Positions 23,235 to 32,941 of a stretch of DNA of 64,000 nt are shown here, piece after piece (within the stretch, counting starts at the first letter, position 1; the number at the start of each line of letters is the position of its first letter). This stretch comes from Marsupella aquatica (Eukaryota > Marchantiophyta), in the NCBI GenBank assembly GCA_973895155.1, contig OZ316899.1:3968001-4032000 (forward strand), given 5' to 3'. The notes beneath the pieces were generated by a model that worked only from the letters and a program-made list of their open reading frames with translations, was not told the origin of the DNA and ran no database searches. The translations under genes were made by a program, and so were the position numbers.

Positions 23235-25015
23235 TAAAATGTAAGCCAAAAAAACTCTTTAAGAATCGGACAATTCCGATTCAGAGCTCTGTGACCTCTC
23301 GGTAGAGACCGCCTCATCATCTACATACTTGCTCCTACAAACGTCGTCTACATAAGGATTTCGGACAAATTTCCTATCAACTCCTCTTCGTAGCCGGAGA
23401 CCTTTGTTTTCCCAACAAAGAGTCCTCTAATTGTCTTCCATTCTTGCAGCATTCTCAGCGTAAGAGGGTAACACAAATGGTTTCTCCGGAGTGACAATTT
23501 CAAAACGAGCTACCTTTCTTATGAGTTTGAAGCGTCTTCTCGTATTCCATTCGGACCTGGGTGAGAACAGAAGTTCGTCAACCGATTGTATGAATGGATA
23601 TCACAAAGCCATGAAGGAACTGGAAAGGAGAAAGAAGCTTACGAGTTTCAGAACATTACTCGGAAGAGTCATCGCTGTCACTCTGGCCAGCGGATTGTTC
23701 CTGACCCTTCCCCTCAGGTGTGCCATCTTCATCTTCGTCTGCTGTACCACCACTTGACTCATCGTCAGAGTCAAAATTGAGTACAGAACGGAGCTTGTCC
23801 CTCTTTTTCTTTTCGGGTGGCTGAATTGGGGGTGGCAAAGTTTCGACTTCCTTTGGAGAAAGTAGATCTAAGAACACCTTGGAACCAGTCTCAACGAAAT
23901 CTTTCCTATTCTCCACTCCAATTACAAACCTCCCAGAATAGTCTCCAGCTACAAAAGAGTTGCCCGACCCCACTGTCCAATCCATGAAAATATCCCTCGG
24001 ACGAGTGATGAGCTCAATCACAGATTGCATGAATCCAACAGACAATCGGGCATTTCCAGCAAATTCCATCTCAGGTGTTGGATCGACTTTGAGAGAGGGA
24101 AGTCCAATTAAATTTGTTATTGAGGGATCTTCGGTGGCAGACAGAGGTCTAAACCTCGAGTCTTTTGGCACCTTCCCTTTTTCAGACAGTCGAGAGAAGA
24201 CGTCCAGCCTCAGCGTGAAGATCTGTAATATAACCCAAGCAAGGTATGTCAATGGATGCATTTGTAGACAATTTTTTAACGGAAAACCAGATGTCACGAT
24301 GAGAAATTTACCTGTCAATCAGTCTTCGGCGCGTACATTGGAACTGACAAGACAACATTGTGTGACGAGATGCAATGAAACTTCTTTGAATCTTGACAAG
24401 CCGATATAACCTGAGACATCGGATCGTATTCCCCGTTATGTAAAATGGCCAGCATTCCGTCATCAGATAAAAATGGGTCCATTCCACGAAAGAAAGATGT
24501 GGTCAAAGTGTGGTCAGGGACATTCCATTTAGGAACTTTTCTGTCTAGCAGAGATGGTTTAAGTCCTGTTGGAAGGTAAATGAAACCCGCGTGGACCCCA
24601 AAGGATCTCTCCTTTCCACCACGCACAACGCCCTTCTCTCGAAAGCCAGACTTCATGAGATCCTTTCCCCACTTCTCTACACCATTCACCCAGTCAGGCT
24701 TCTCCCCTTTGTTAAACGTTGAGTCGTAGAATTCTGAGATGCTAGATTCAACAAGGCAATGCCTTGAAAGTCTACTCTTGAAGTCCCCGACTTCGCGTTG
24801 AAGACCTACAGCAGCAGCACTTTCTCGAGAAGAAGATCCACCTTCAATGGTCCTTTTTCTCTTCTTCCTTGTACTGGTAGCATCCACTGGAGCGATCACC
24901 TTCCCTTTGTCGGTGGGAGTAATTGGATCGGATGGTGCTCCGGTATTGGCTTCTGAAGCCTCTGGGGTGGCATCTATCTTTGTATCTCCGCTCCCCACGG
25001 CGTCCGACTTTCTTC

Positions 25016-25300
25016 CTGTTCAAATGGATGTCGACGTGATATCCGTCAATAAAGAGACAACGACAATGCTAACGCCCAGCGTTGGCCAAACTATCATAAG
25101 ACTTGGCCTTAAATATACATCTTTCCGAGTAATAAATACCAATTCTGTTTCTAAAACAATGACTCTCATAACAGCGCCAGGCGCTAACAATGTAACAGAT
25201 TTGGACATAAGCAGCGCCGGGCGCTAACCAAATGATATTGACAGATATTGACTGCCATAGCAGCGCCGGGCGCTAACCAAAGGAAACAAATTATACTTAC
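25016..25300 (-). repeat. Intron 2 of the ParB/methyltransferase-like gene, holding four palindromes
   Basis: The donor GTAAGT starts at 25300 and the acceptor AACAG ends at 25016. Splicing makes the codon C|GA and keeps the frame (KKR then RKSDAVGSG). The intron carries palindromes at 25173, 25213 and 25262 (AGCGCCRGGCGCTAA) and a diverged one at 25071. Confidence 0.8.
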
Positions 25301-26634
25301 GTTTTTTCCCAGATCTTGTTGATTCACTTGGGGCCGTAGTATCTGCTTTTGCTTTGGCGCGAGGCTTCCTGCTTCGGTCAACATGAACAATTGTTGTCTC
25401 GCATATTGTTTGCAATTCTGTTGTGGATTGATCCACATCATCCAAAAGCCCCTGCTTCATGTCAGAAACAACGTTGACTGGAATCTGGGACTTAGACAGC
25501 TTATGGAAAGCATCCTTTTCTCTGTGATCAAAGGGAGAGTCCCATCTATCTGTATCCAGGTACCATGGACAATGGGTTCTCTCCCATTCACTCAAAGGTC
25601 TTGCTGGGAAAATTCCCTCGGTAGGATACATAGAATACAATTCAACTAAAGAATTACTCTCCGGTATGACAGTCCACTTGAGGAAGGCTGCGGGATACGC
25701 CCAGAAGTAATCAGGATTGGTAGCCTCCATGTGGATGTAAAAATGGTAGAGATACCGTTTTGCTCGCTTCTGGTTCTTCAAAGAATAATCCTCTTTGTTA
25801 GGATACTTCGAGGGCCACATTGTATTAAAAAACTTACCCTTGACAGAGTCACCGTATTTCCTAAAATCATTCGTAACTATTTCAATGAGAGATTCGAATG
25901 ATTCACATGCCCAATCTTGTAAGCGATTCACGGGAATGGTTTGTTGGACCTCTCGTAGAGCACATTGCAACATCCCCACCGCAATCCCTTCTACATTATT
26001 CCATGTAATCCAAGTGTGACACCACTGTTTGACTGGATCATCATTGACGCTATTCGGATGGAAGAATTGTCTCCGGAGCTCCGGATTGCAATGTGCTACA
26101 AGCAAAGTACTTCGTAGCTTGGCGTCAAGAGCCAAAACAGCTGTAAAAAGCCTGGCCCGGTCCATGGTACACAACACGGTATCTGGTTTCTTCTCTCGCT
26201 TATTCCTCTCCGTGACAGCATACATCTCTGCGCACGTAGATAGAAAGTCCTCAAACTTTGGACTCAACAAAGGAGTGATTTTCGAGGTCTTAACTGCCCA
26301 TTCCTTGGTTGCTTCCTTCATCATAACGGCATGCCTTCTGGAAACCTCCTCGACCGACCAAGGGGTACCGAGGGTCGCAGCGGACTCCATGTCAATCTTG
26401 AACTGATTCGAATACGACTTAATCTTATCCTGACATAGAATGTACAAAAGAGCCTCCTGAGGCATCATCTTTGTGTACCAGGATCCTTTTCGCGTCTTCA
26501 CCCTGATCTACTCAAACTTCTTGTAATTTGCAGGGTCGATGAGCTTACTATAGTACTCCAGGTCGTGCATCAAGACCCGCTTAATTCGATCGGCATCTAG
26601 GATCCAGGAGGGTTCCACAACTGCTTGTCCTAGC

Positions 26635-26767
26635 CTGAAATAAAAGAACGAAATGAGAACATATAAGCAGCGTCGGGCGCTAGCAAAAAATTGCCTCGAA
26701 AAGTTATGCTAGAAAGAATGAACAATTCATAATGACTCACGAAGTTTTGCACAAAAGGGTATCTTAC
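26635..26767 (-). repeat. Intron 1 of the same gene, holding one palindrome
   Basis: The donor GTAAGAT starts at 26767 and the acceptor TTTCAG ends at 26635, phase 2. It joins VNQ to LGQAVVEPSW. The palindrome AGCGTCGGGCGCTAG is at 26669-26683. Confidence 0.8.
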
Positions 26768-27507
26768 TGGTTAACGGTGTGCATAGCCGCTTCGATTTCT
26801 ATCAGAGAACCCTTGTCGCCATTAAAAACAGTACAAAGCACACGCGGGTGGTACTTTGGGTTTTCGGGACTCTCTTGAGTGACAAGAGTCCACGAGTAAA
26901 GCCTATGGTTCCCGTCAAAAACTGAGAACATTCTGTCTTTCAAAACTAGAAAATTTGGGTCGGCAGCACATTCTTCCTCGAATTTCTCGTTCTCAGATGT
27001 CCATATTGGATCCCAACTCTCACGAATTTCTTGAGTACAGGTGAGAAGCGCTCCCTCAGCATCGGTAGGTTGAACGTAAAACCTCATTCCAATCGAAGAA
27101 TTGTATCCCATGCTACGGAAAGAGTCTTTTAGCTTGTCGATGGAAGAACTGTCTTTCTGTAGAGTTTGGACAACCTCCATATGCACCAATTGACATAGTG
27201 GAATTCGTGGAGGCTCTTTGTCAAACCCTCTGAAATCCTTCCCAAACGACATGACATGTTTTGAAATAAGATCCGTCTCGGAAAACGAAACATCTTGAAT
27301 CGCAAATGTGTCAAGATTCTCCATCTTCTTTCTCGCTGGTTTGGCAAACGAAATACTTGAGATTGGAACAAGCGATGCGGTGGACCTCGTTACTCGACGC
27401 GTATACACTAAACCAGAGAATGAAGACTCAGAAGACTCGCAATACCCACGATCCTGATCCCCAACCACACTATACCCCCTCGACGAGGAGGGGATTGCAT
27501 CCATCAT

Positions 27508-28430
27508 CTTTACGATGAAAGGTGTACGAACGGAATCCTCACGACTAATTACCAATTCTCCGTACCATATTAACAGTTGTGTCCGTATTATATCCGATCA
27601 ATGAGCGCTATTCCCCTCTTTGTAATCGGTTGGAGAGACGTTACTCATTGCGAACGACAAGATTCAATTTAATTTATCAGTGACGGAAAGCGACAACTTA
27701 GAAATTGCGATAAGTATTAATGTGAACTACGCTAAAATGTTTGCGTGATAATCACGATGAACATTAGTTACTATTAAAAGTTACCGTTGTCTCAGCACCT
27801 TGCGGACAAACATGCAATGCCAGCGCCGGGCGCTAACGAATAAGAGACTACCAAATTGAAGAACTTATTGGTGAACAAATGCTAGCGCCCGGCGCTAGCC
27901 ATTTGAATAATTTCATTAACGTTCTTTCTAAGCAACATATATTGTCAACAAACTCCTAAATGTACCTGTTTCACCTGTAGTAACCAAATTTTACTTAATA
28001 TTATGAGATTAAATTTATTGTATCAATAGTAGCGCCTGGCGCTAGTAAAATTTTACTATATTTGCAAAAATATTTCGTGTGTAATTATGCTAGCGCCAGG
28101 CGCTAGTCATAATACTTTTCAAATTATGTCATTGTTATTAAAATGGCTTTTAGGTAGCGCCCGACGCTAATGAAATGGACGCACTTGTATAGACTACTAT
28201 CTAGTCGTATTCATGTAATAAATATTCCTGACACCCGCACTTGACGGGCAAAAACGACAAATGTATCATTTATGATTTCAACGGACGCAAAGTTGTGCGT
28301 GTTCTATGTCGTATTGAAATGTCTCTTTCAACGGCCGGTGGTCCTCGAAGGGGTGTTATAAGCACAAGAAATACGGTTGGGATTGGGCTATTGCATGAAT
28401 TACTTCTGCCCTAAACTTCTTTCGTCTACA
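27508..28430. promoter_or_regulatory. Divergent promoter region between the two large transposon genes, with five palindromes
   Basis: The 0.9 kb between the two start codons contains palindromes at 27822, 27884 (perfect TAGCGCCCGGCGCTA), 28031, 28092 and 28156. It is otherwise AT-rich. Clustering in the shared promoter suggests a regulatory role. Core promoter elements could not be placed with confidence. Confidence 0.6.
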
Positions 28431-31400
28431 ATGTCGCGCTCAATTGTTATTACACGTGCTTGTACCCGGGAAGTCGTCAAAGTTCCCGTGCAGGTTTCTG
28501 ATACTTACAGGCAAGTAAGCGAGAACTATCTGTGCGGGAGATTCGATTTGAGAATCAATGACATTCTGTCGATTGTTCCTGAGGAGTCATCGAGTGGAGG
28601 ACATGAACCAGCTGCGGCATTTGATGTGGATGACTGAATACGTTTCTGGCACATGAATGTAGGACTTCGTTACACGCTTCATGTCCGACCTACTCCTCTT
28701 CAATCGGTTGTTCAGGACATTCCGCCCCAGGTTGTTGAAATATCTGAGAGTGAAGATGAGGAAGTTGCGCCCAATCCTCCTAAGAAGCACAAAGCTCCAA
28801 GCTCTAGTTGCCTTAAGAGTGAACCGGTGGCCACTTCCACTGCAGATGTCCAAAAGGTCTACAGGCGGAGTGCAATGGACGCCTTACTCAAGGCCACCGG
28901 CCATAGTGAATTGTCAAGATTTATGTCGGCAGGGGACTTTAGACACGATCAAGTTCCTTGTTTGCCAAACAAGTACAACGGAAATATTGTATTTGAATTG
29001 CCTCCCATTGTGGGAATGCAGTCCAAAGGATCTAGATTTCGTGACATGGACCGTGCCAAAGATTGTTACATTTGGACCAGGATTTTTCCGACGACCGTAA
29101 ACGTGCAACCAAAGAAACACTGGGAGTTTGGTAAAGTCAGTTGTACTGGGTTCGTCGAGTGCAGGAACAAGTCTTGTGAATATTTTTTGCGAAAGAAGAG
29201 ATGCAATTCTAAAGCGTGGGCTGGTACCCCTAAGCTTAGTGGCCAGCATGTGGTGGGTTCGCTCATTGAAGAGGGTGGTATAGTATGTCACTACTGTGAA
29301 AAGATTCCTTTTTGTGTGGACTCTTGCCCTGCTCGCTTGTTCTATATGTATCCACAGGTCCTACTTGATACAGCAACCTGTAGTCACATGTCTCGGCTCG
29401 CGGTACATATAGGTGAACATAATCATCCGAGTAGAAAAGTTTTCTCGAGGAGTGCTGAAAAGATGGCCGAGGACTTAATAAAAAGAAATCACGAAGCTAA
29501 TCCTCTTGCGAAACCGGCTGGGATTTTGAATTCGGCGACTGGTTTGCTTGTGAAAGCTCTTTGCGAGAACGTTGACAACATCGTAGATATTGAAGAAACC
29601 GAAATTTGGAAGTCTCTCATGGTTCTATCTACTCCTCAGAAATTTGCGTCCCTTTGTCGCAGCGTTCGAATGGACCAGGCTGGTCGTGGTGAGTTAGATT
29701 TCCTAGCTCGAATGCAAAGGTCAAATAATATTTCTTTTCTCCAAAGGTATCTTCTTCCGGGTCAGGGTTGTTTAGCAGATCGTCCCCACATATTCAAAAT
29801 GTCAGTGAAGGGTCATGGATCTGGTGTAGATCTTTTACGTCAGATGCAACCTGGCGGAAGACTGGAAGGGGCTTGGGTGAGTTTTGATGTCATGAAACGA
29901 GTGACAACCGACTGGTTTACTTTTAGCGCACACGTTTACGATCACAACTTTCGAGCTCTTTGTACAATATTCACATGCGAACTAAAAGCTGAAGACACAG
30001 AGTCCTTTGAGAAGGCATGGAGAATTATGATAGAGGTTTGTAAGGAAAATGGGTTACATGAGGTTACCATTCAAGGTTTTATGGCCGACAATGCTCAGGC
30101 TGGATGGATTGCTGTTCGCAATGTCTTTTTTGGGGGTCACCCAGACCCTGAACGTGAACGCTCCGATGCATTCCACTTTTACCAGTCTTTCCATCGACAT
30201 TCCACCGAGGGAGTACTCAAGGGTAGGCAACCTGAACATCTAAGACTATGGGAGAAATTGCGAAATGCTCCATCATTCGTTGCTGCGTACCGAGTTTCTA
30301 GGGAGATTGTGTTATGGTGGCAAGCAGGCAACTGTGTTCCAGGGAAACTGATGATGTTGCAGAGTTGGATATCATGGTGGGTTGTTCGATGGCGTCAGTG
30401 GGGGAATTTCATTCGCGTGGTAAGTTTTATCAATGCTTACAATAGTCACTTCGCCAGGTTTTTTACTAGCGCCTGGCGCTGCTTTTAACTGTACAGATGC
30501 CAACATTATATTATTACATCATGCACAATGCTAGCGCCTGGCGCTGCTTTTAACTGTACAGATGCCAACATTATATTATTACATCATACACAATGCTAGC
30601 GCCTGGCGCTGCTTTAAACTGTACAGAGAACTTTGCCACATTCATGACTTATGAACACTTGATAATACCAACATTACCGTAATATATATTATATACATTG
30701 CTAGCGCCTGGCGCTGCTTAAACAAATTGACTAAAGTTGGTCTGGATCCACTTCATTGTAGAGCAAAAGCGCAGAAGAAGGTGCCCTCATTCCAAACTGT
30801 ACAGGTTCTGAGTCAAGGCACGCTTCAATGAAAGCATGGGCAACCAAAAAAATGGTGGGCCTCTTCGAAGCATGCGAGTTGATCAAAATCGGGCTATATC
30901 TCAAGTTGCAGGTTACAGTGCATATCGGAAAGGACTCAATAGAGGGAAGGGGCCAACTATCTGGGAATTGGCATTCCGTTCGGCAGACCAAGCAGGTTCA
31001 CCCAAGTTATTTGAAGAAGCCACTAACATGATTCTTTCCAACTCTGCCGATTTTGATCTGGGTAGGAATTCTCCTCTGAATGGAGATATTGTCACCAAAT
31101 CGGTTAAGAGGAAGGGACTTGCAACTGGGATTGTCTCGCCACAAGACTCCCATCGGCATGACACCATTCTCATCACTACCCCAAATACTCGAGGATTCAA
31201 ACGGAAGAATCTCAACAAGACTGAGTTCACTTCCATTCCCGCCAATGTAGTAGATCCTGTAGTAGACCTCTGCGGGAGTGACACTTCAACAAGTGAAAGC
31301 GATTCCCTTGCAAACACCCCTGAAGCCACGAGGGAAACAACATCATCTCAACAACCACGCAGTGCCCCCGCTGTGGTTCAACGTTTGCCGACAGAATCAG

Positions 31401-32287
31401 CTCCATTGGAAATGGACGTTCCAAGAGGAAGCTGGCATTTGAGATGGACGGCCAAATATGGGGCAGGGCCACAGTGTAATGGGACCTTGCATGGAAATTC
31501 TGACAGAGATGAGTGTTGACATCGTGTCAAGAAAATAGGGTTGCATTCTGCTGCCGGTGTTGTCAGCATTGTTGTCAGCGGACATCGGATTTTCAGAGGA
31601 ACTCCCATTGCCGAAATGATATGGTTCTGCCCAAACAGCACATGCTACAAGAGCCGCCCGCGTCGTGGTGTTGAACGCCTTCCTCCTGTACCGGACATCC
31701 TGCTAGTTGTGAAAGGAACAAACCTTTCGCCTGGAGAGATAGAGTACCTTCAAGCGCAGGGAGTCTCTATGGTCCAAACAGCTACGCCCTCTCGAACTCG
31801 AACTGCACCATTTGCATTCAACTTGAGAATCAATGTTAACACATTTCCAGAGAAAATCAATTTTTCGGAGCCCAACGTGCGCCTTCGTAGCAGGAATGGG
31901 AGGAACTCCAGACCTCGCTCTAATCTAACTGTGGCTCATAGTAAACAAATGGAGTCGGCTCGAAAAGAAGCTATGACTCTGGATGGAGAGTGGGATGTGA
32001 TTAGTGGAATTGCTTATGGGAAACAATTCAGAATACGGACTCACGAGAACCTTCGATCACCAAACACTTACTTTGTCCAAATGTGCATCTTCCCTACTTG
32101 TTCCTGTGAGGATTTCTTCCGTCGTCATTCCCGCGGCAAGCCGTATATGCCCTGTAAACATTTGTACTGGGTGTTCATAAATGTCTTCAAGTTTCATGTA
32201 GAGGAGTCTACCCTGTGTAGCCAGCCGATTTTGACAGTTGGAGAAGTCAGACTTGTGTTGGAGAGGCACAACGCAAATGGTTTATAG
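28431..32287 (+). pseudogene. MULE-like transposase with SWIM finger, two exons, two nonsense codons
   Basis: Exon 1 (28431-30419) and exon 2 (30818-32287) join in phase 0 into 1,153 codons. The start is the ATG of MSRSIVITRACTRE; the frame is broken by TGA at 28635-28637 and again by TGA at 31517-31519. Order: acidic/basic N-terminus with ISESEDEEV and PPKKHK; a Cys/His zinc-binding region about 240-335 ending in HIGEHNHPS; a DDE-type core with SFDVMKRVTTDWF (about 485) and FMADNAQAGW (about 552), followed by ERSDAFHFYQSFHRH, the place of the usual ER-C-FHW-QS-RH block but with Asp replacing Cys; a long Ser/Thr-rich linker; and a C-terminal SWIM finger near 1090 (CSCEDFF, then PCKHLYWVF). 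This domain order is that of Mutator-like and FAR1-type transposases. The catalytic Glu was not assigned. Confidence 0.72.
30420..30817 (+). repeat. Transposase intron with a 65-bp tandem repeat and four palindromes
   Basis: The predicted donor is GTAAGT at 30420 and the acceptor GTCAAG at 30817, phase 0. Palindromes AGCGCCTGGCGCTGC lie at 30468, 30533, 30598 and 30703; the first three are exactly 65 bp apart, as part of a tandem repeat including TTTTAACTGTACAGATGCCA. Alternative splice sites nearby cannot be excluded, but the unspliced frame stops at 30488. Confidence 0.7.
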
Positions 32288-32389
32288 AGGGACACGATTT
32301 ATCCTTAACTGTCGTATTCCATAACGGATACTATGTTGTTTTGTCTTTAGTCAACGGATATTACTTTAGTTTTTTATGTGGTTTTGGTT

Positions 32390-32523
32390 AGCGTCGGGCG
32401 CTGGTCAATAACTTATTTATAAAATTTTGTTTTTTGTGGTTATTGCCATTGGATGGTTCCATAAGCTTTTATTATCGTCCCATTATTCTGCGTACTTAAT
32501 CCTTTGTTAGCGCCTGGCGCTAG
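32390..32523. repeat. Two palindromes downstream of the transposase gene
   Basis: AGCGTCGGGCGCTGG at 32390-32404 and AGCGCCTGGCGCTAG at 32509-32523, in AT-rich DNA after the stop codon at 32285-32287. These are the rightmost members of the 22-copy family. Confidence 0.8.
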
Positions 32524-32941
32524 TTTCACACTCTGCCTGACAGACCCCTATGTTTCCGATAACATAATTCAGTCCACAACTGGCTTTGTGGTGGGTCCCG
32601 CCTGAGCATACTCCATTCCTCCATGGGTATTATGGTTAGCCTTTTTTTAACCACACTAATGAAGTATATGAACTAAATGAAGCATTTAAAAGTGGACTGT
32701 TTAGAAATGTTGCTGTATTTAAACAGCAGTGAATTGAATGACAACCCTTTTTTATCTATAATCTGAGCAAGTGACAATGGATTGGAACCTCTTCGAGCAA
32801 CTGTGAGCACACTTTTCCCTTAGATCTGACGTCGTGTCTTATGCCAGTAGGAATATTTTTAGCTTAAGTATGTGGTTGTTCCTTACGTGAATTTTAGAAA
32901 AACTTTGCCAAATAGTACACTTTTACAATAACAATTTCCTG

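Larger units (their letters stand above)
23656..27507 (-). pseudogene. Four-exon gene: ParB/Srx-like plus DNA-methyltransferase-like protein, two nonsense codons
   Basis: Exons 27507-26768, 26634-25301, 25015-24312 and 24222-23656 join through GT-AG introns with matching phases (2, 1, 0) into 1,115 codons. Start chosen at the first ATG pair (MMDAIPSSSRG). Residues about 85-220 resemble a ParB/sulfiredoxin-fold domain: a helix with IDKLKDSFRSMG and then FSVFDGNHRLYSW with D198-G-N-H-R-L. The middle, about 250-690, is unrecognised, helical and basic at its end. Residues about 1000-1045 resemble motif I-II of adenine/cytosine-N4 methyltransferases: IFMDWTVGSGNSFVAG (G1011-S-G), then RFVIGVE. An (N/D/S)PP(Y/W) catalytic motif is not evident; SVPMY at 915-919 or VPKWN upstream are degenerate candidates. 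The C-terminus is acidic (DSDDE, DEDED, DSDDSSE). TAG at 26510-26508 and TGA at 24317-24315 break it. In bacteria and phages ParB-like domains fused to methyltransferases are well known; finding one in a plant transposon is inferred from motifs only. Confidence 0.6.
21426..32938. mobile_element. Composite MULE-like DNA transposon with three genes and a palindrome array (limits approximate)
   Basis: The unit is defined by a divergent pair of genes (transposase on plus, ParB/methyltransferase-like gene on minus), a third small minus-strand ORF, and 22 copies of a palindrome with consensus TAGCGCCNGGCGCTA found here and not seen elsewhere in the window. The outermost good palindromes are at 21741 and 32523. 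A 17-bp direct repeat, CTGTTACCAGGAGAAAT, lies outside them at 21409-21425 and 32939-32955 and was used for the limits. It is longer than the 8-11 bp target duplication usual for MULEs, so the true ends may differ. No convincing long terminal inverted repeat was found. All three genes carry nonsense codons, so this copy is dead. Confidence 0.6.

Noticed and set aside
23656-24318. Horizontal transfer of a giant-virus or bacterial methyltransferase gene as a stand-alone insertion
   Set aside because: The gene has spliceosomal introns carrying the transposon's own palindromes and shares a promoter region with the transposase, so it is part of the transposon; an older transfer remains possible but cannot be judged here.
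28635-31519. TGA codons in the transposase read as selenocysteine or programmed readthrough
   Set aside because: No SECIS-like or readthrough context was seen, other genes of the element are also broken, and deamination of CGA explains them.
21741-32523. CRISPR array
   Set aside because: The palindromes have irregular spacing of about 40 bp to several kb, no uniform spacers and no cas genes, and the DNA is eukaryotic.
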